A stretch of DNA of 35,951 nt from Hyphomonadaceae bacterium. GTDB taxonomy: Bacteria; Pseudomonadota; Alphaproteobacteria; Caulobacterales; Hyphomonadaceae. The notes beneath the pieces were generated by a model. That model was not told where the DNA came from. It did not search any database and saw nothing but the letters and a program-made list of their open reading frames with translations. The stretch covers positions 1 to 35,951 of the forward strand of contig JAOATF010000181.1 of NCBI GenBank assembly GCA_030158285.1. Reading direction: 5' to 3'. The position numbers and the translations under genes were made by a program. Each line of letters begins with the position of its first letter. The stretch's first letter is position 1. This document shows, piece by piece, positions 26,376 through 35,765 of this stretch.

Positions 26376-28823
26376 ATGCTACCGCCGTCCGATTTGCCCA
26401 TTGAAGACGTGATCCCGCAGATCATCGCTGAGCTGCGCACGCGGAGCCGTCTCGTCATCACCGCCCCGCCCGGCGCCGGCAAGACGACACGCGTGCCGCT
26501 GGCCTTGCTCGATGAAAGCTGGGCGGCGGGCCGCAGGCTTATCCTGGTCGAGCCACGCCGCATCGCGGCCCGCGCGGCCGCCGAGCGGATGGCGCAGACA
26601 CTGGGCGAGAAGGTTGGCCAGACGGTCGGCATCCGGTCGCGACTGGATGTGCGCGTCTCTCAGGCAACGCGGATCGAGGTTGTTACCGAAGGCGTGTTCA
26701 GCCGGATGGTGCTGTCCGATCCCGAACTGGATGGCATTGCGGCGGTGATGTTCGATGAATTCCACGAGCGATCGCTGGATGCGGATGAGGGCCTCGCCTT
26801 TGCCATGGATGCGCAGGCCGTGCTGCGCGACGACCTGCGCATTGTGGTGATGTCGGCGACGCTGCCCGCCAACCTGACGGCCGAGTTCTTCGATGCGCCC
26901 GTGGTTGAGAGTCTAGGCCGGGCGTGGCCGGTGGAGACGCGCTATCTCGGCTATGAGCCCCGCACGCGGCTTGAGGATCAGGTTGCCTCGGCGATCCGCA
27001 AGGCGCTGGCGGAGGAGGATGGTTCGGTGCTGGCCTTCCTGCCGGGCATCGCAGAGATCCAGCGCACGGTTGATCGGCTCACGAACCTCTCGGAGAACGT
27101 GCTGGTTACGCCTTTGCACGGGACGCTGACGCCGCAGGAGCAGACCGCCGCCATCGCTCCGGCGCCGAAGGGCACGCGCAAGATCGTTATCGCCACTGAC
27201 ATCGCGGAAAGCGCGATCACCATTGAAGGCGTGCGGGTTGTCGTGGACGGCGGCTTTGCGCGCGTACCAAGGTTTGACCCCTCGATAGGCGTGTCGCGCC
27301 TGGAGACGGTTCGGCTGTCGGTGGCCAATGCGGACCAGCGGCGCGGGCGGGCGGGGCGTACGGGGCCGGGCGTGTGTTACCGGCTCTGGCGCGAGGCGGA
27401 AATGCGCGGGTTTGCGGCCTCGCCATCACCGGAAATCGACAACGCCGATCTGACTGGGCTGGCGCTCGACCTGTCGCGCTGGGGGGCGAAGACGCCGGAT
27501 GCCCTGCGCTGGCTCAATCCGCCGCGCGAAACGGCGTGGCGGCTGGCGCGCGAACGTCTCGTCAGCAGTGGCGCACTGACGGCTGCGGGAGACATCACGC
27601 AGCTGGGCGGGCGGCTGGGCGACCTGCCCCTGCCGCCGCGCCTCGCGTTGATGGTGCTGCGGGCGGCGGAGAACGGACAGGCGATGCTCGGCGCGGAGAT
27701 TGCCGCGCTCATGAGCGAACGCGATCTTGGCGGGCGCTCGTCCGAGGTCGAACAACGCCTGTCACGCTTCCGGTCAGACAATGGTCCGCGTGCACGCGGC
27801 ATGCGCGACCTGGCGGTGCGGTGGGCGAAGCTTGCTGGCGGAAAACCTGGCGCGCCGATGTCGCCGGCTGCCGTGCTAGCGCTCGGGTTTCCGGAGCGGA
27901 TTGCGAAGCTGCGCGGACAAGCGCCGGGACGCTTTATCCTTGCGGGCGGACGCGGCGCGGTTCTCGACGAGACAGACCCGCTGGCCACGCAGCAATGGCT
28001 GGCCGTCGCAGACATGACCGGCGCGGGCCCCGATCTGCGCATCTCGCTGGCGGCGCGGCTCAGCGAGGATGAAGCCCTGAACTCGGGAGCGGTGGAGAGG
28101 CGCGAGGAGGCCCGTTACGACCCGGCGAGCCGGCGCGTCCGCGCGCGCCGCATCCGCACGCTGGGCGCCATCGTGCTGGAAGAAACGGCGATGCCGACGC
28201 CCACCGGCGAGCTCGTCCGCACGGCGCTGCTGGAAGCTATCCGCGAACAAGGTCTCGGCCTGCTCGCGCATGGTGATGCGCTCGACTCGCTGATCCGGCG
28301 GGTAGAACTGCTGGCGAAGGCCATCGGCGCGCCGTGGCCCGCGAACTTCCGCGAGCATGCGATGGCGCATCTCGAGGACTGGCTGGGCCCGATGCTGGAG
28401 GCTCCGTCGGCGCTCGACAGTCTGAGTGGCCAGCAGCTCTGCGATGCGTTGCTCACCCTGCTCGACTGGCCCTTGCCGCGCGATCTTGCGCGCCTGGCGC
28501 CGAAACACTGGACCGCGCCGGTGGGGCGCGAAGTGGATATCGACTACGCCGCCGAGGGCGGGCCGGCGGTGGAGTGCAAGGTGCAGGAGGCCTATGGGCT
28601 GTCCGTGCACCCGACCATCGCGGACGGCCGAATCGCGCTGACGGTTTCGCTGCTTTCACCCGCCATGAGGCCTGTTGCGGTGACACGTGACGTAACGTCA
28701 TTCTGGCGCGGCGGGTATCACGACATGAAAAAAGACATGAAAGGCCGCTACCCGAAGCACGATTGGCCAGAAGACCCGGCGGCCGCTACGCCAACCAGCC
28801 GGGCACGCCGTCGCGGAAGTTGA
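26376..28823 (+). CDS. hrpB: ATP-dependent RNA helicase HrpB
   Basis: An 815-residue DExH-box helicase. Motif I is APPGAGKTT, motif II DEFH (FDEFHERS), motif III SATLPA, and motif VI QRRGRAGRTGPG. The HrpB C-terminal region follows (DWPLPRDLARLAPKHWTAPVG and ending near HDWPED), which separates it from HrpA. The cellular role of HrpB is poorly defined in most bacteria. The ATG at 26376 is chosen; a TTG at 26355 gives seven more residues and neither has a clear ribosome site. Confidence 0.93.
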   Translation: MLPPSDLPIEDVIPQIIAELRTRSRLVITAPPGAGKTTRVPLALLDESWAAGRRLILVEPRRIAARAAAERMAQTLGEKVGQTVGIRSRLDVRVSQATRIEVVTEGVFSRMVLSDPELDGIAAVMFDEFHERSLDADEGLAFAMDAQAVLRDDLRIVVMSATLPANLTAEFFDAPVVESLGRAWPVETRYLGYEPRTRLEDQVASAIRKALAEEDGSVLAFLPGIAEIQRTVDRLTNLSENVLVTPLHGTLTPQEQTAAIAPAPKGTRKIVIATDIAESAITIEGVRVVVDGGFARVPRFDPSIGVSRLETVRLSVANADQRRGRAGRTGPGVCYRLWREAEMRGFAASPSPEIDNADLTGLALDLSRWGAKTPDALRWLNPPRETAWRLARERLVSSGALTAAGDITQLGGRLGDLPLPPRLALMVLRAAENGQAMLGAEIAALMSERDLGGRSSEVEQRLSRFRSDNGPRARGMRDLAVRWAKLAGGKPGAPMSPAAVLALGFPERIAKLRGQAPGRFILAGGRGAVLDETDPLATQQWLAVADMTGAGPDLRISLAARLSEDEALNSGAVERREEARYDPASRRVRARRIRTLGAIVLEETAMPTPTGELVRTALLEAIREQGLGLLAHGDALDSLIRRVELLAKAIGAPWPANFREHAMAHLEDWLGPMLEAPSALDSLSGQQLCDALLTLLDWPLPRDLARLAPKHWTAPVGREVDIDYAAEGGPAVECKVQEAYGLSVHPTIADGRIALTVSLLSPAMRPVAVTRDVTSFWRGGYHDMKKDMKGRYPKHDWPEDPAAATPTSRARRRGS

Positions 28824-29143
28824 CGTACGCGGCAAGAATTCGGATTGCAGCCGTTAACGTCTGTTTTTCGGCCTGATTTGACATACCGTACATTCGAATT
28901 TGTCGGATTGCTGCACGCGCGGCACACGCGTCCAGCGTTGCGCGGACGCGGCATTCCCCGTGTCTTTTAAGTCGAATTTCCCGAAATACGGTTTGGTCGC
29001 ACGACAACGCTGTTGACGGTTCGTAAGGCAAACCACAGTTTCAGTTCGCTTTTCCGGGCGCAAAAACGCTCGGCGAAGCCGTCGTCCAATAAAAACATAC
29101 AGGACGTCGCGGGAGCACCAATCCATCAGGGAGAACGCGTCTC
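28824..29143. other. Intergenic leader of the TonB receptor gene
   Basis: This 320-bp gap holds no gene I can support. A TTGACA hexamer (28878-28883) lacks a matching -10 at normal spacing. The ribosome site AGGGAG (29128-29133) for the receptor is clear. I see no riboswitch fold that I can name. Confidence 0.5.
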
Positions 29144-31798
29144 ATGGCGCATCAGCACCGTATTACCTTCGTCAGCCTTCTTGCGCTTAGCGTGGCCATG
29201 CCCGCTTTCGCCCAGGAAGCGTCCGAACCGCCGGCCGATAATGGCGGCGCGCGCGACGTCATCGTCATCACCGCCAACAAGCGTGAAGAGACCGTCCAGG
29301 ACGTTGCCGTGGCCGTCACGGCCATCAGCTCCGAGACCAAGCAGGAACTCGGCGTCATCACCGTCACCGACCTGACCAACGTCACGCCGGGCCTGTCCTA
29401 CACCCCCGGCAACGAGCGCGTTACGCTGCGCGGCATTGGTCGTCTGACCAACTCGTTCGGCGCCGATCCGGGCGTCGCGAACTACAATGACGGCCTCTAC
29501 ACCCCGTTCGCCGTCATGGCCGGTAAAGACGCCCAACTCATCCAGCGCGTCGAAGTGCTGCGCGGCCCGCAAGGCACGCTGTACGGCCGTAACGCCATCG
29601 GCGGCGCCATCAACACGATCTCCAAGCGCCCGACCGACGACCTGTCGGTTGACCTGAAAATCGGCGCTGGCAGCTACGGCTACAACAACATCGTCGCGGC
29701 GGTCTCCGGTCCGATCACGGACTCGGTCCGCTACCGCGTCGCCGGTCAGCGCGAACAGCGCGACGGCATCGATTTCAACTACGGCACCGGCGAGAAGCAG
29801 GGCTGGGAAATCGACGACTACTATTACGAAGGCCAGCTCGAAGGCGAAATCGGCGACCGCTTCACGTGGTGGTTGAAAGTGGCTGACTCGGGCTACGACA
29901 AGGCCGGTCCTCCGGGCGGCGCCACGGCGACGTTCTCGACCGCGCAGTTCCTGCCGAACTTCAACCTGTCGGGCGGCGTCGGCCCCAACCCGGCTTTCGC
30001 GTACAGCAACCCGTCGGTGACCGGCTACACGCAGGTCGGCACGCGCACGGACAACCCGTTCGCGACGAACGGCGAGCACGCCTACAACACCAACTACGGC
30101 GCGACGGCGAAACTCGACCAGTATGACGAAGCCATCCTCGAGGCCGTCTATTCGACCGACTGGTTCGACATCAAGTACGTCGGCGGGTACACCTTCTACG
30201 ACTACAAACTCGTCAGCGACGGCGACGGCACGCCGATCCAGTCGATCACGTACAACGCGATCAACAGCCAGATCACCGCTGGTCCCTGCGCGGCGTTCGG
30301 CGCCAACCAGCTGATCGGCTTCCCGACCTCGACGCTGACGTCGGTAGGCGGCGCTGGTTGTATCTCTGGCTCGGGTTCGCGCACGATCTATCCGAACGTG
30401 AAGAACCTTTACGCCGAGAGCCGCTCGCTGTTCTCGAACGAGATCAACCTGATCTCGACGACCGAAGGTCCGCTGCAGTGGATCGTCGGCGCGTACGCCT
30501 ATCAGGAAAACTCGAAGCAGCCCGGTCAGGTCCAGACGCTCGACAACGAGCCGCTGGCCAACACCTACTACAACCTGACGACCGGCACCTTCATCGCCAA
30601 CCCGAACCGCTACCTGCAGTACTTCGGCAACACCAGCCTGTTCAACGCCTACGGCGTCTTCGGCCAGGCTGACTACGAGTTCAACGACCAGCTGAAGTTC
30701 ACCTTCGGCCTGCGTTACTCGAAGGACCTGAAGGAATCGAAGGAAGAAGCCTTCCTTGCCTGCTACATCCTCTGCACGGCAAACGGCCTCCCGCTGTACT
30801 CCAACATCACGGCGTCCCAGTACGGCGCTGCGATCGCGGCCTCGCCAGGCGCCGCCATCGACTCGCGCGGTTTCGCCGTTCGCCGTCTCAAGGACGAATG
30901 GGAAGCTGTCACGGGAACGGCTGGCGTCGAATACCGTCCGTGGGAAGACAGCCTGATGTTCGCGAAGTACTCGCGCGGCTACAAAGCCGGCGGCTTCAAC
31001 AACCTCGGCTTCGGCGCCCTTCCGTACACGGACGCCGAGTTCGTCGACTCCTACGAAGCGGGCTGGAAACAGACCTGGGATGGTCTCAACCTGACCACCA
31101 ACGCGGCGGTGTTCCTCTACAACTACACCGATGCGCAGGCGCCGCTCAGCGTCGTCAACAACGTCGGCGGCGTGCAAAGCGTCTCGACAGAGTTCGTGAA
31201 CCTGCCGGAAGTCGAGACCACTGGCTTCGAACTCGAAGCCAATTGGAACCCGATCGATCCGCTGAACATCGGCTTCACCTACGCTTTCCTGAACGCCGAA
31301 ATCACCAAGTCGTTGACGTATCTCGACCCGTCGCGTGATTCGCGCTGCATCGGCGCTACGCCGACGTCGCGCGTGACCTGCTCGCTCGCATTCCCGACGT
31401 TTGCTGATCCGACGGCTCGCCGCTCGGTCGAGGGCAACACGCTGTCGCAAACGCCGGAGAACAAGATCTCGGCCAACGTGTCGTACCGTATCGACATGGA
31501 AGACGGCTCGTACTTCCTGCCGACGGTCAGCTACTCGTGGCGTGACGAGTTCTATGACTCGTTCTTCAACAACGACAACGAGCTGTCGCCCGCCTACGAC
31601 AACGTCGACGCGCGTCTGAACTGGAAATCGGCTGACGACCTGCTGGGTCTGACCCTCTGGGTCCGCAACCTGACGGACGAAGTGCAGAACACCAGCGTGG
31701 CGGCGAACGGCTTCCGCAACACGGACAGCGGCCGTTACCAGACCTTCTCGTACACGCCGCCGCGTATGTGGGGCGTGGACCTGCTGGTTCACTACTAG
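29144..31798 (+). CDS. TonB-dependent outer membrane receptor
   Basis: An 884-residue outer-membrane importer. After a signal peptide (MAHQHRITFVSLLALSVAMPAFAQ) comes a TonB-box region (DVIVITANKREE) and a plug domain with VEVLRGPQGTLYGRNAIGGAINTISKRP. A barrel with many aromatic-rich strands ends in the terminal aromatic signature GVDLLVHY. The plug style is that of the large alphaproteobacterial receptors, which take up siderophores, sugars or aromatics. No substrate can be read, and no siderophore or transporter gene lies nearby. A terminator follows directly. Codon use is strongly biased to C/G third positions, which suggests high expression and creates a 946-codon antisense open frame. 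Confidence 0.94.
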   Translation: MAHQHRITFVSLLALSVAMPAFAQEASEPPADNGGARDVIVITANKREETVQDVAVAVTAISSETKQELGVITVTDLTNVTPGLSYTPGNERVTLRGIGRLTNSFGADPGVANYNDGLYTPFAVMAGKDAQLIQRVEVLRGPQGTLYGRNAIGGAINTISKRPTDDLSVDLKIGAGSYGYNNIVAAVSGPITDSVRYRVAGQREQRDGIDFNYGTGEKQGWEIDDYYYEGQLEGEIGDRFTWWLKVADSGYDKAGPPGGATATFSTAQFLPNFNLSGGVGPNPAFAYSNPSVTGYTQVGTRTDNPFATNGEHAYNTNYGATAKLDQYDEAILEAVYSTDWFDIKYVGGYTFYDYKLVSDGDGTPIQSITYNAINSQITAGPCAAFGANQLIGFPTSTLTSVGGAGCISGSGSRTIYPNVKNLYAESRSLFSNEINLISTTEGPLQWIVGAYAYQENSKQPGQVQTLDNEPLANTYYNLTTGTFIANPNRYLQYFGNTSLFNAYGVFGQADYEFNDQLKFTFGLRYSKDLKESKEEAFLACYILCTANGLPLYSNITASQYGAAIAASPGAAIDSRGFAVRRLKDEWEAVTGTAGVEYRPWEDSLMFAKYSRGYKAGGFNNLGFGALPYTDAEFVDSYEAGWKQTWDGLNLTTNAAVFLYNYTDAQAPLSVVNNVGGVQSVSTEFVNLPEVETTGFELEANWNPIDPLNIGFTYAFLNAEITKSLTYLDPSRDSRCIGATPTSRVTCSLAFPTFADPTARRSVEGNTLSQTPENKISANVSYRIDMEDGSYFLPTVSYSWRDEFYDSFFNNDNELSPAYDNVDARLNWKSADDLLGLTLWVRNLTDEVQNTSVAANGFRNTDSGRYQTFSYTPPRMWGVDLLVHY

Positions 31799-31838
31799 GC
31801 GTCGTCGCTTCGACGCTCTCTGATGAGCTTCCGACTTG

Positions 31839-31871
31839 CGCCGGCCCCACAAGGGCCGGCGTTTTTCGTTT
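31839..31871 (+). terminator. Intrinsic terminator after TonB receptor
   Basis: A 9-bp stem, CGCCGGCCC (31839-31847) with GGGCCGGCG (31853-31861), closes a CACAA loop and is followed by TTTTTCGTTT. It lies about 40 bp after the receptor stop and just before the convergent lipoprotein gene end. Confidence 0.85.
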
Positions 31872-31881
31872 GAGCCGCCGG

Positions 31882-32820
31882 TCAGTCCGGGACGCGAACA
31901 AGGCGCGTGCGGTTCTCCACGCCTTCGGCGTTCTTGTAGATGAACCACACGTCCTCCCCTTCCCACTGCACGTCGATCGACTGGAACGGTCGGCCACGCA
32001 TGGTGTTGGGGTTCTGCGAGACGACAGCCGCAAGGACGAGGACGTCCTCTCTCAGTGTGAATGTTCCCGCAAAGCTGACGAAGGCATTGTAGTTTTCGCC
32101 CATGACCTCATCCGTCAGCGCCTTGCCCAAGGGAGGCCGGGGCGCGAACACCGAGACGTAGTTGCCGACGAAGGAGCGTGGCGTGAACAGGTAGAAGCCG
32201 GGTTGGGCATCATCGACATGCCTGCCTGCATCCGGTCCTGCGCCGACAATCATTTCAGCGCGCCGCCAGACGCCGGCAAGCTTTTGTGCGCCAGCCGTCG
32301 CCAGACGCGCATCGTCATCGACACGCGTGAGCCGGATCTTCGCCGTTCCGCCATTGGACGTCTTGCTGGTCAGCCAGACGTCGATGCCATCCCACGCAAG
32401 ATCGAATTCGCGCGCCGCGACACCGCCCATCTCGCCGGGGTCCTTCGTGACCAAAGGCGTGAGCGTCAGCTTGCCGTTTGAGACAGCATACGTTCCGGAC
32501 TCGCCAGAGAAGGGCGTGAAGGCCCGCCCCTGTTCGGCAACGGTGGGGTCTTCACCCAGATAGGGGCGGGGTACGAAGCCTTCAACGGCCGAGACGCCGT
32601 AGTGAGTCTTCGCGAAGATGTAGATGCTGGGCTGGACGTCGATGAGGTGCGTACCGGCATCGGGCCCGGTGTCGAGGACGATTTCGGCGCGTTGCCACAC
32701 GCCTTCGAGAACCTGCGGCACTTCCGCGACTGTGATGGACTCGGCGATTGGACTGCCGGCGTCACATGCCGCGAGCGGAAGGCCCAGCAGGCAGACAGAG
32801 CAGATCATTTTTCGAAACAT
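31882..32820 (-). CDS. Lipoprotein with two tandem lipocalin-like repeats
   Basis: The 312-residue product has a lipoprotein signal (MFRKMICSVCLLGLPLAAC). It is made of two homologous halves: LEGVWQRAEIVLDTGPDAGTH ... LTRVDDD, and LAGVWRRAEMIVGAGPDAGRH ... LVRVPD. Each starts with a GVW(Q/R)RAE motif and looks like a small beta-barrel. The internal duplication is clear by eye. No family is certain; lipocalin-like small-molecule binding at the outer membrane or periplasm is a guess. The ATG at 32820 has GGAGG upstream, while a longer frame to 32874 does not. Confidence 0.78.
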   Translation of the reverse strand: MFRKMICSVCLLGLPLAACDAGSPIAESITVAEVPQVLEGVWQRAEIVLDTGPDAGTHLIDVQPSIYIFAKTHYGVSAVEGFVPRPYLGEDPTVAEQGRAFTPFSGESGTYAVSNGKLTLTPLVTKDPGEMGGVAAREFDLAWDGIDVWLTSKTSNGGTAKIRLTRVDDDARLATAGAQKLAGVWRRAEMIVGAGPDAGRHVDDAQPGFYLFTPRSFVGNYVSVFAPRPPLGKALTDEVMGENYNAFVSFAGTFTLREDVLVLAAVVSQNPNTMRGRPFQSIDVQWEGEDVWFIYKNAEGVENRTRLVRVPD

Positions 32821-33079
32821 CGTAATCCTCCGAACGTGCAGTTCGAAACGGCTCGATGGAGCGTGGTCTAGCACTGTCCGAAGCGGATGTAATGCTGCGG
32901 CGCCGCGCAGGTTTGTTCGCGCGCAAACGGATGTCGCGCGCGGCTGTGCCGTGAAGCTCTCCGTGAAGTGACGACCTTACGCAGCGGCCCGGCCCATTCG
33001 CGCATGTTGACCGCGAGGCTGCGGCGCGTGCGAATTGTGCGTCACGTCGAACACGGCGGACATCACAGGAGGAAACGTG

Positions 33080-34084
33080 ATGAGGAAGGCGCTGCTCGGC
33101 GTTGCGATGCTTGTGTTCGGCTGTGGTGCGGCGGTAGCGCAGACGCCGCGGACGCCCGATGGCAAGCCGGACCTGCAGGGGGTCTGGACCAATGCGAGCC
33201 TGACGACGCTGGAGCGGTCGCCGCAGTTCAAGACACAGACGATACCTGCGGATCGCGCGAAGCAGATGGAGGCGGCGCGGGCGCGGATGATGGTGGCTTC
33301 CAATGCACCTACCAATCCGAGTGATGGTGCGCCTACCGATGGGAATGCCAATGCGGGTTACAATACGTTCTGGATCGACCCGGGCACGCAGTATGGCGTG
33401 GTGAAGGGCGAGACGCGGTCGTCGTGGATCGTTGATCCGCCGGACGGGCGCATCCCCTACTCTGCCGCGGCGAAGAAGCATCTGGATGACCGGCTGGCGA
33501 AAGTGCGCGGGACGTGGGACGGGCCGGAGATCAGGCCGCAGGGCGAGCGCTGCATTGTCGGGTTTGGATCGACGGCGGGGCCGCCTATGGTGAACGTGCT
33601 GTACAACAATCACTACCAGATCGTGCAGACGCCGACGCATGTGATGATCCTGGTGGAGATGATCCACGATGCGCGGATCATTCCGATCGGCGAGAAGCGC
33701 GATGTGAATAGCTTCGACCAGTGGCTCGGCAATTCGGCGGGCTGGTGGGAAGGCGACACGCTGGTGGTGCAGACGCGGAACTTCCACAAGGATATCCGCG
33801 TGCGGCCGAACATGGGCGACAGCTATTATGTCGGCGAGAACCCGATCGTGACGGAGCGGTTCTCGCGCGCCGGACCGGATGCGATCCACTATGAGTTCAC
33901 GGTGGAGGACAAGGACGCGTTCACGCGGCCGTGGCGTGGGGAGATGACGCTGAGCGCCAGCAAGGAGAGCATCTACGAATACGCGTGCCATGAAGGCAAT
34001 CACGCGCTGGAAGGCATTCTCGCGGGCGCGCGGCTGGACGATCGCGAGGGGCGCGTGACGGAGGCGGTGGGGGACGCGGAGTAG
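33080..34084 (+). CDS. Exported protein of unknown function
   Basis: A 334-residue secreted protein (signal MRKALLGVAMLVFGCGAAVAQ). It starts the mature part with TPRTPDGKPDLQGVWTNASLTTLER and has WWEGDTLVVQTRNF and TVEDKDAFTRPWRGEMTL further on. The PDLQGVW and WWEGDTLVV motifs occur in a widespread but uncharacterised family in soil and marine bacteria. It has few Cys and no visible catalytic motif. AGGAGG lies 7 nt before the ATG. The gene is divergent from the lipoprotein gene and convergent with the TetR gene. Confidence 0.75.
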   Translation: MRKALLGVAMLVFGCGAAVAQTPRTPDGKPDLQGVWTNASLTTLERSPQFKTQTIPADRAKQMEAARARMMVASNAPTNPSDGAPTDGNANAGYNTFWIDPGTQYGVVKGETRSSWIVDPPDGRIPYSAAAKKHLDDRLAKVRGTWDGPEIRPQGERCIVGFGSTAGPPMVNVLYNNHYQIVQTPTHVMILVEMIHDARIIPIGEKRDVNSFDQWLGNSAGWWEGDTLVVQTRNFHKDIRVRPNMGDSYYVGENPIVTERFSRAGPDAIHYEFTVEDKDAFTRPWRGEMTLSASKESIYEYACHEGNHALEGILAGARLDDREGRVTEAVGDAE

Positions 34085-34091
34085 GCTTGCC

Positions 34092-35354
34092 CTACTGGCG
34101 CGACAAACCACCAAAGAGCGCGTGGACGAAGCGGCCGACAATGTCGGACTCGCGCGAGATGGTGAGGATCCGCATGTCGGAGGCAACGTTTATCGCTGCG
34201 TGCAGCATCGCGCCGGCGACAGCGGGATCGACGGCGCGGGCGGACCCATCGGCGACGGCGTCGGCGATCATGGACGAGAATTGCCGGCTGACCTTGTAGG
34301 ACAGCGACATGATCTCGACCTGGTGTTCCTGCGGCATCGAGGAGAGGACTGACGTTCGCAGCAGGGGGCCTTCAGGACCGAGCTGGAAGCGGATCAGGCC
34401 GGCGACGGCGCTGACAAGGCGTTGCAGCTCGCTGCCGGGAAGATCGCGGACCTGGCGCTGGGCCTCGCGGGCGATACCGAAGCTGCGGCGGAAGCAGGCG
34501 GCGACGAGATCGTCCTTCGCTTCGTTGTGATGGTAGAACGCGCCCTTGGTGACGTTGAGCGCCGCGGAGATGCGGTCGACGGAGGCGCCGCGGTAGCCAT
34601 GCTCGTTGATCTGGCGGCTGGCGGCCATCAGGAAGCTCTCCTTGGCCGCATCCGCATGCTCGTCGGCGGAGCGCAGCTGGAGATTGCCAAGGTCGGCGCT
34701 GGCGCCGGCGGGCATCAGGCCGCTGACGACGATGTCGGTCATCCGCTGGGCGAGGCGGGGGAAATGGTCGAGGTCGTAATCGCCGAGCCAGACATTGGCC
34801 CAGAACAGCTGCTCCATCAGCACCAGCGCGCGGATGGTGCGGCCGACGCGGTCGATATGACCGAGTTCGGGTGAATCCAGCAGCGCCCGCACACGGCGGA
34901 ACATGCGCTTGTAACCCTCGACAACCCGGTCGCGGTGTTCGCCCTCGAGGGCCCGGATGGCGGCGAACGAGGACAGCGGCATCGCCTCGCCCCGGCGGAC
35001 GGCGGCGTCGCGGGCGACGAAAAGGTCGATCAGGGTGGCTATGCGAGAGGCGCCATCCGGCGCTTTTTCAGCCTGGTCGAGCAATTCGTCGAATACGGCA
35101 TAGCCGCTCTCCAGGCAGGCGACGGCCAATTCCTCCTTGCGGGGGAAGTAGTAGGTGACGCCGGTGGCCCTGAGACCGATGAGTTCTGCCACCGCTGTCA
35201 GGCGCATGCCCTTGAAACCATGGCCGTTTAGGACCGGAATGGCTGCGGCGATGATATCGGCCCGGCGGCGTTCGAACCGATCTGGCGCACTGGCCGCCTG
35301 CCCGTCGCGCTCGCCCGTGGCGGGTGTTTCATCCTGGCGCTTCCGGCTCAGCAC
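34092..35354 (-). CDS. Tandem TetR-type transcription regulator
   Basis: This 420-residue protein carries two TetR N-terminal DNA-binding domains in one chain. The first is in the first quarter (RRADIIAAAIPVLNGHGFKGMRLTAVAELIGLRATGVTYYFPRKEEL). The second is in the middle (FLMAASRQINEHGYRGASVDRISAALNVTKGAFYHHNEAKDDL). Each is followed by a ligand or dimer domain. It is roughly a duplicated TetR. The start is a GTG at 35354 with GGAG 9-11 nt upstream; a TTG at 35426 is weaker. It is convergent with the secreted-protein gene. Confidence 0.85.
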   Translation of the reverse strand: MLSRKRQDETPATGERDGQAASAPDRFERRRADIIAAAIPVLNGHGFKGMRLTAVAELIGLRATGVTYYFPRKEELAVACLESGYAVFDELLDQAEKAPDGASRIATLIDLFVARDAAVRRGEAMPLSSFAAIRALEGEHRDRVVEGYKRMFRRVRALLDSPELGHIDRVGRTIRALVLMEQLFWANVWLGDYDLDHFPRLAQRMTDIVVSGLMPAGASADLGNLQLRSADEHADAAKESFLMAASRQINEHGYRGASVDRISAALNVTKGAFYHHNEAKDDLVAACFRRSFGIAREAQRQVRDLPGSELQRLVSAVAGLIRFQLGPEGPLLRTSVLSSMPQEHQVEIMSLSYKVSRQFSSMIADAVADGSARAVDPAVAGAMLHAAINVASDMRILTISRESDIVGRFVHALFGGLSRQ

Positions 35355-35525
35355 GGGTGGTTTCTCCGCTCCCCCCGCCACTTTCCGGGAAGTCCCGACA
35401 GAATAACGCAATTCTGCACGCTGCAATCGGTCTCAGGGCCGAATTGGTAGCATGAACCCGGGATTAACGAAAAAGTCAGCTTGTTGGCTTGAGGCTTGCG
35501 TCATGGTTCGAGGAAACCATCAGGG

Positions 35526-35765
35526 ATGAACCCGATGACTAGCTATGAACAACTTGCGCGCCGCTACTGCGCGTTGATCGGCGAGGATGCCGATGATCGC
35601 ATCGATGGCGTTCCCGTCTGGCGGATTGCCATGGCCGACCTCGAAGCTGCAATGAATGCGCTCGACACTTTTGGACTTGATGTGCGGACCACGTTCCACG
35701 AAATCGCGGAAGCCACAGACGCTCCCAAGCCCAACAAGGGCTTCCACATTCGCCGCGTTGCCTGA
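35526..35765 (+). CDS. Small hypothetical protein (79 aa)
   Basis: I do not recognise this product. It starts MNPMTSYEQLARRYCALIG and ends PNKGFHIRRVA, is soluble, and is probably helical with no motif. A GAGG lies 12 nt before this ATG and an AGGG 9 nt before the next ATG at 35535, so either start is possible. After it, 35766-35951 holds only an 8-bp inverted repeat GCGCCGAA/TTCGGCGC (35898-35933) and no gene. Confidence 0.5.
   Translation: MNPMTSYEQLARRYCALIGEDADDRIDGVPVWRIAMADLEAAMNALDTFGLDVRTTFHEIAEATDAPKPNKGFHIRRVA

Noticed and set aside
28878-28883. A sigma-70 promoter for the TonB receptor
   Set aside because: TTGACA is present but no acceptable -10 lies 16-18 bp downstream.
29126-31966. 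A 946-codon minus-strand open frame opposite the TonB receptor
   Set aside because: It is antisense to a gene with strong family signature, signal peptide and ribosome site. Its sequence is low-complexity Val/Arg/Glu-rich, as expected from strong third-position C/G bias.
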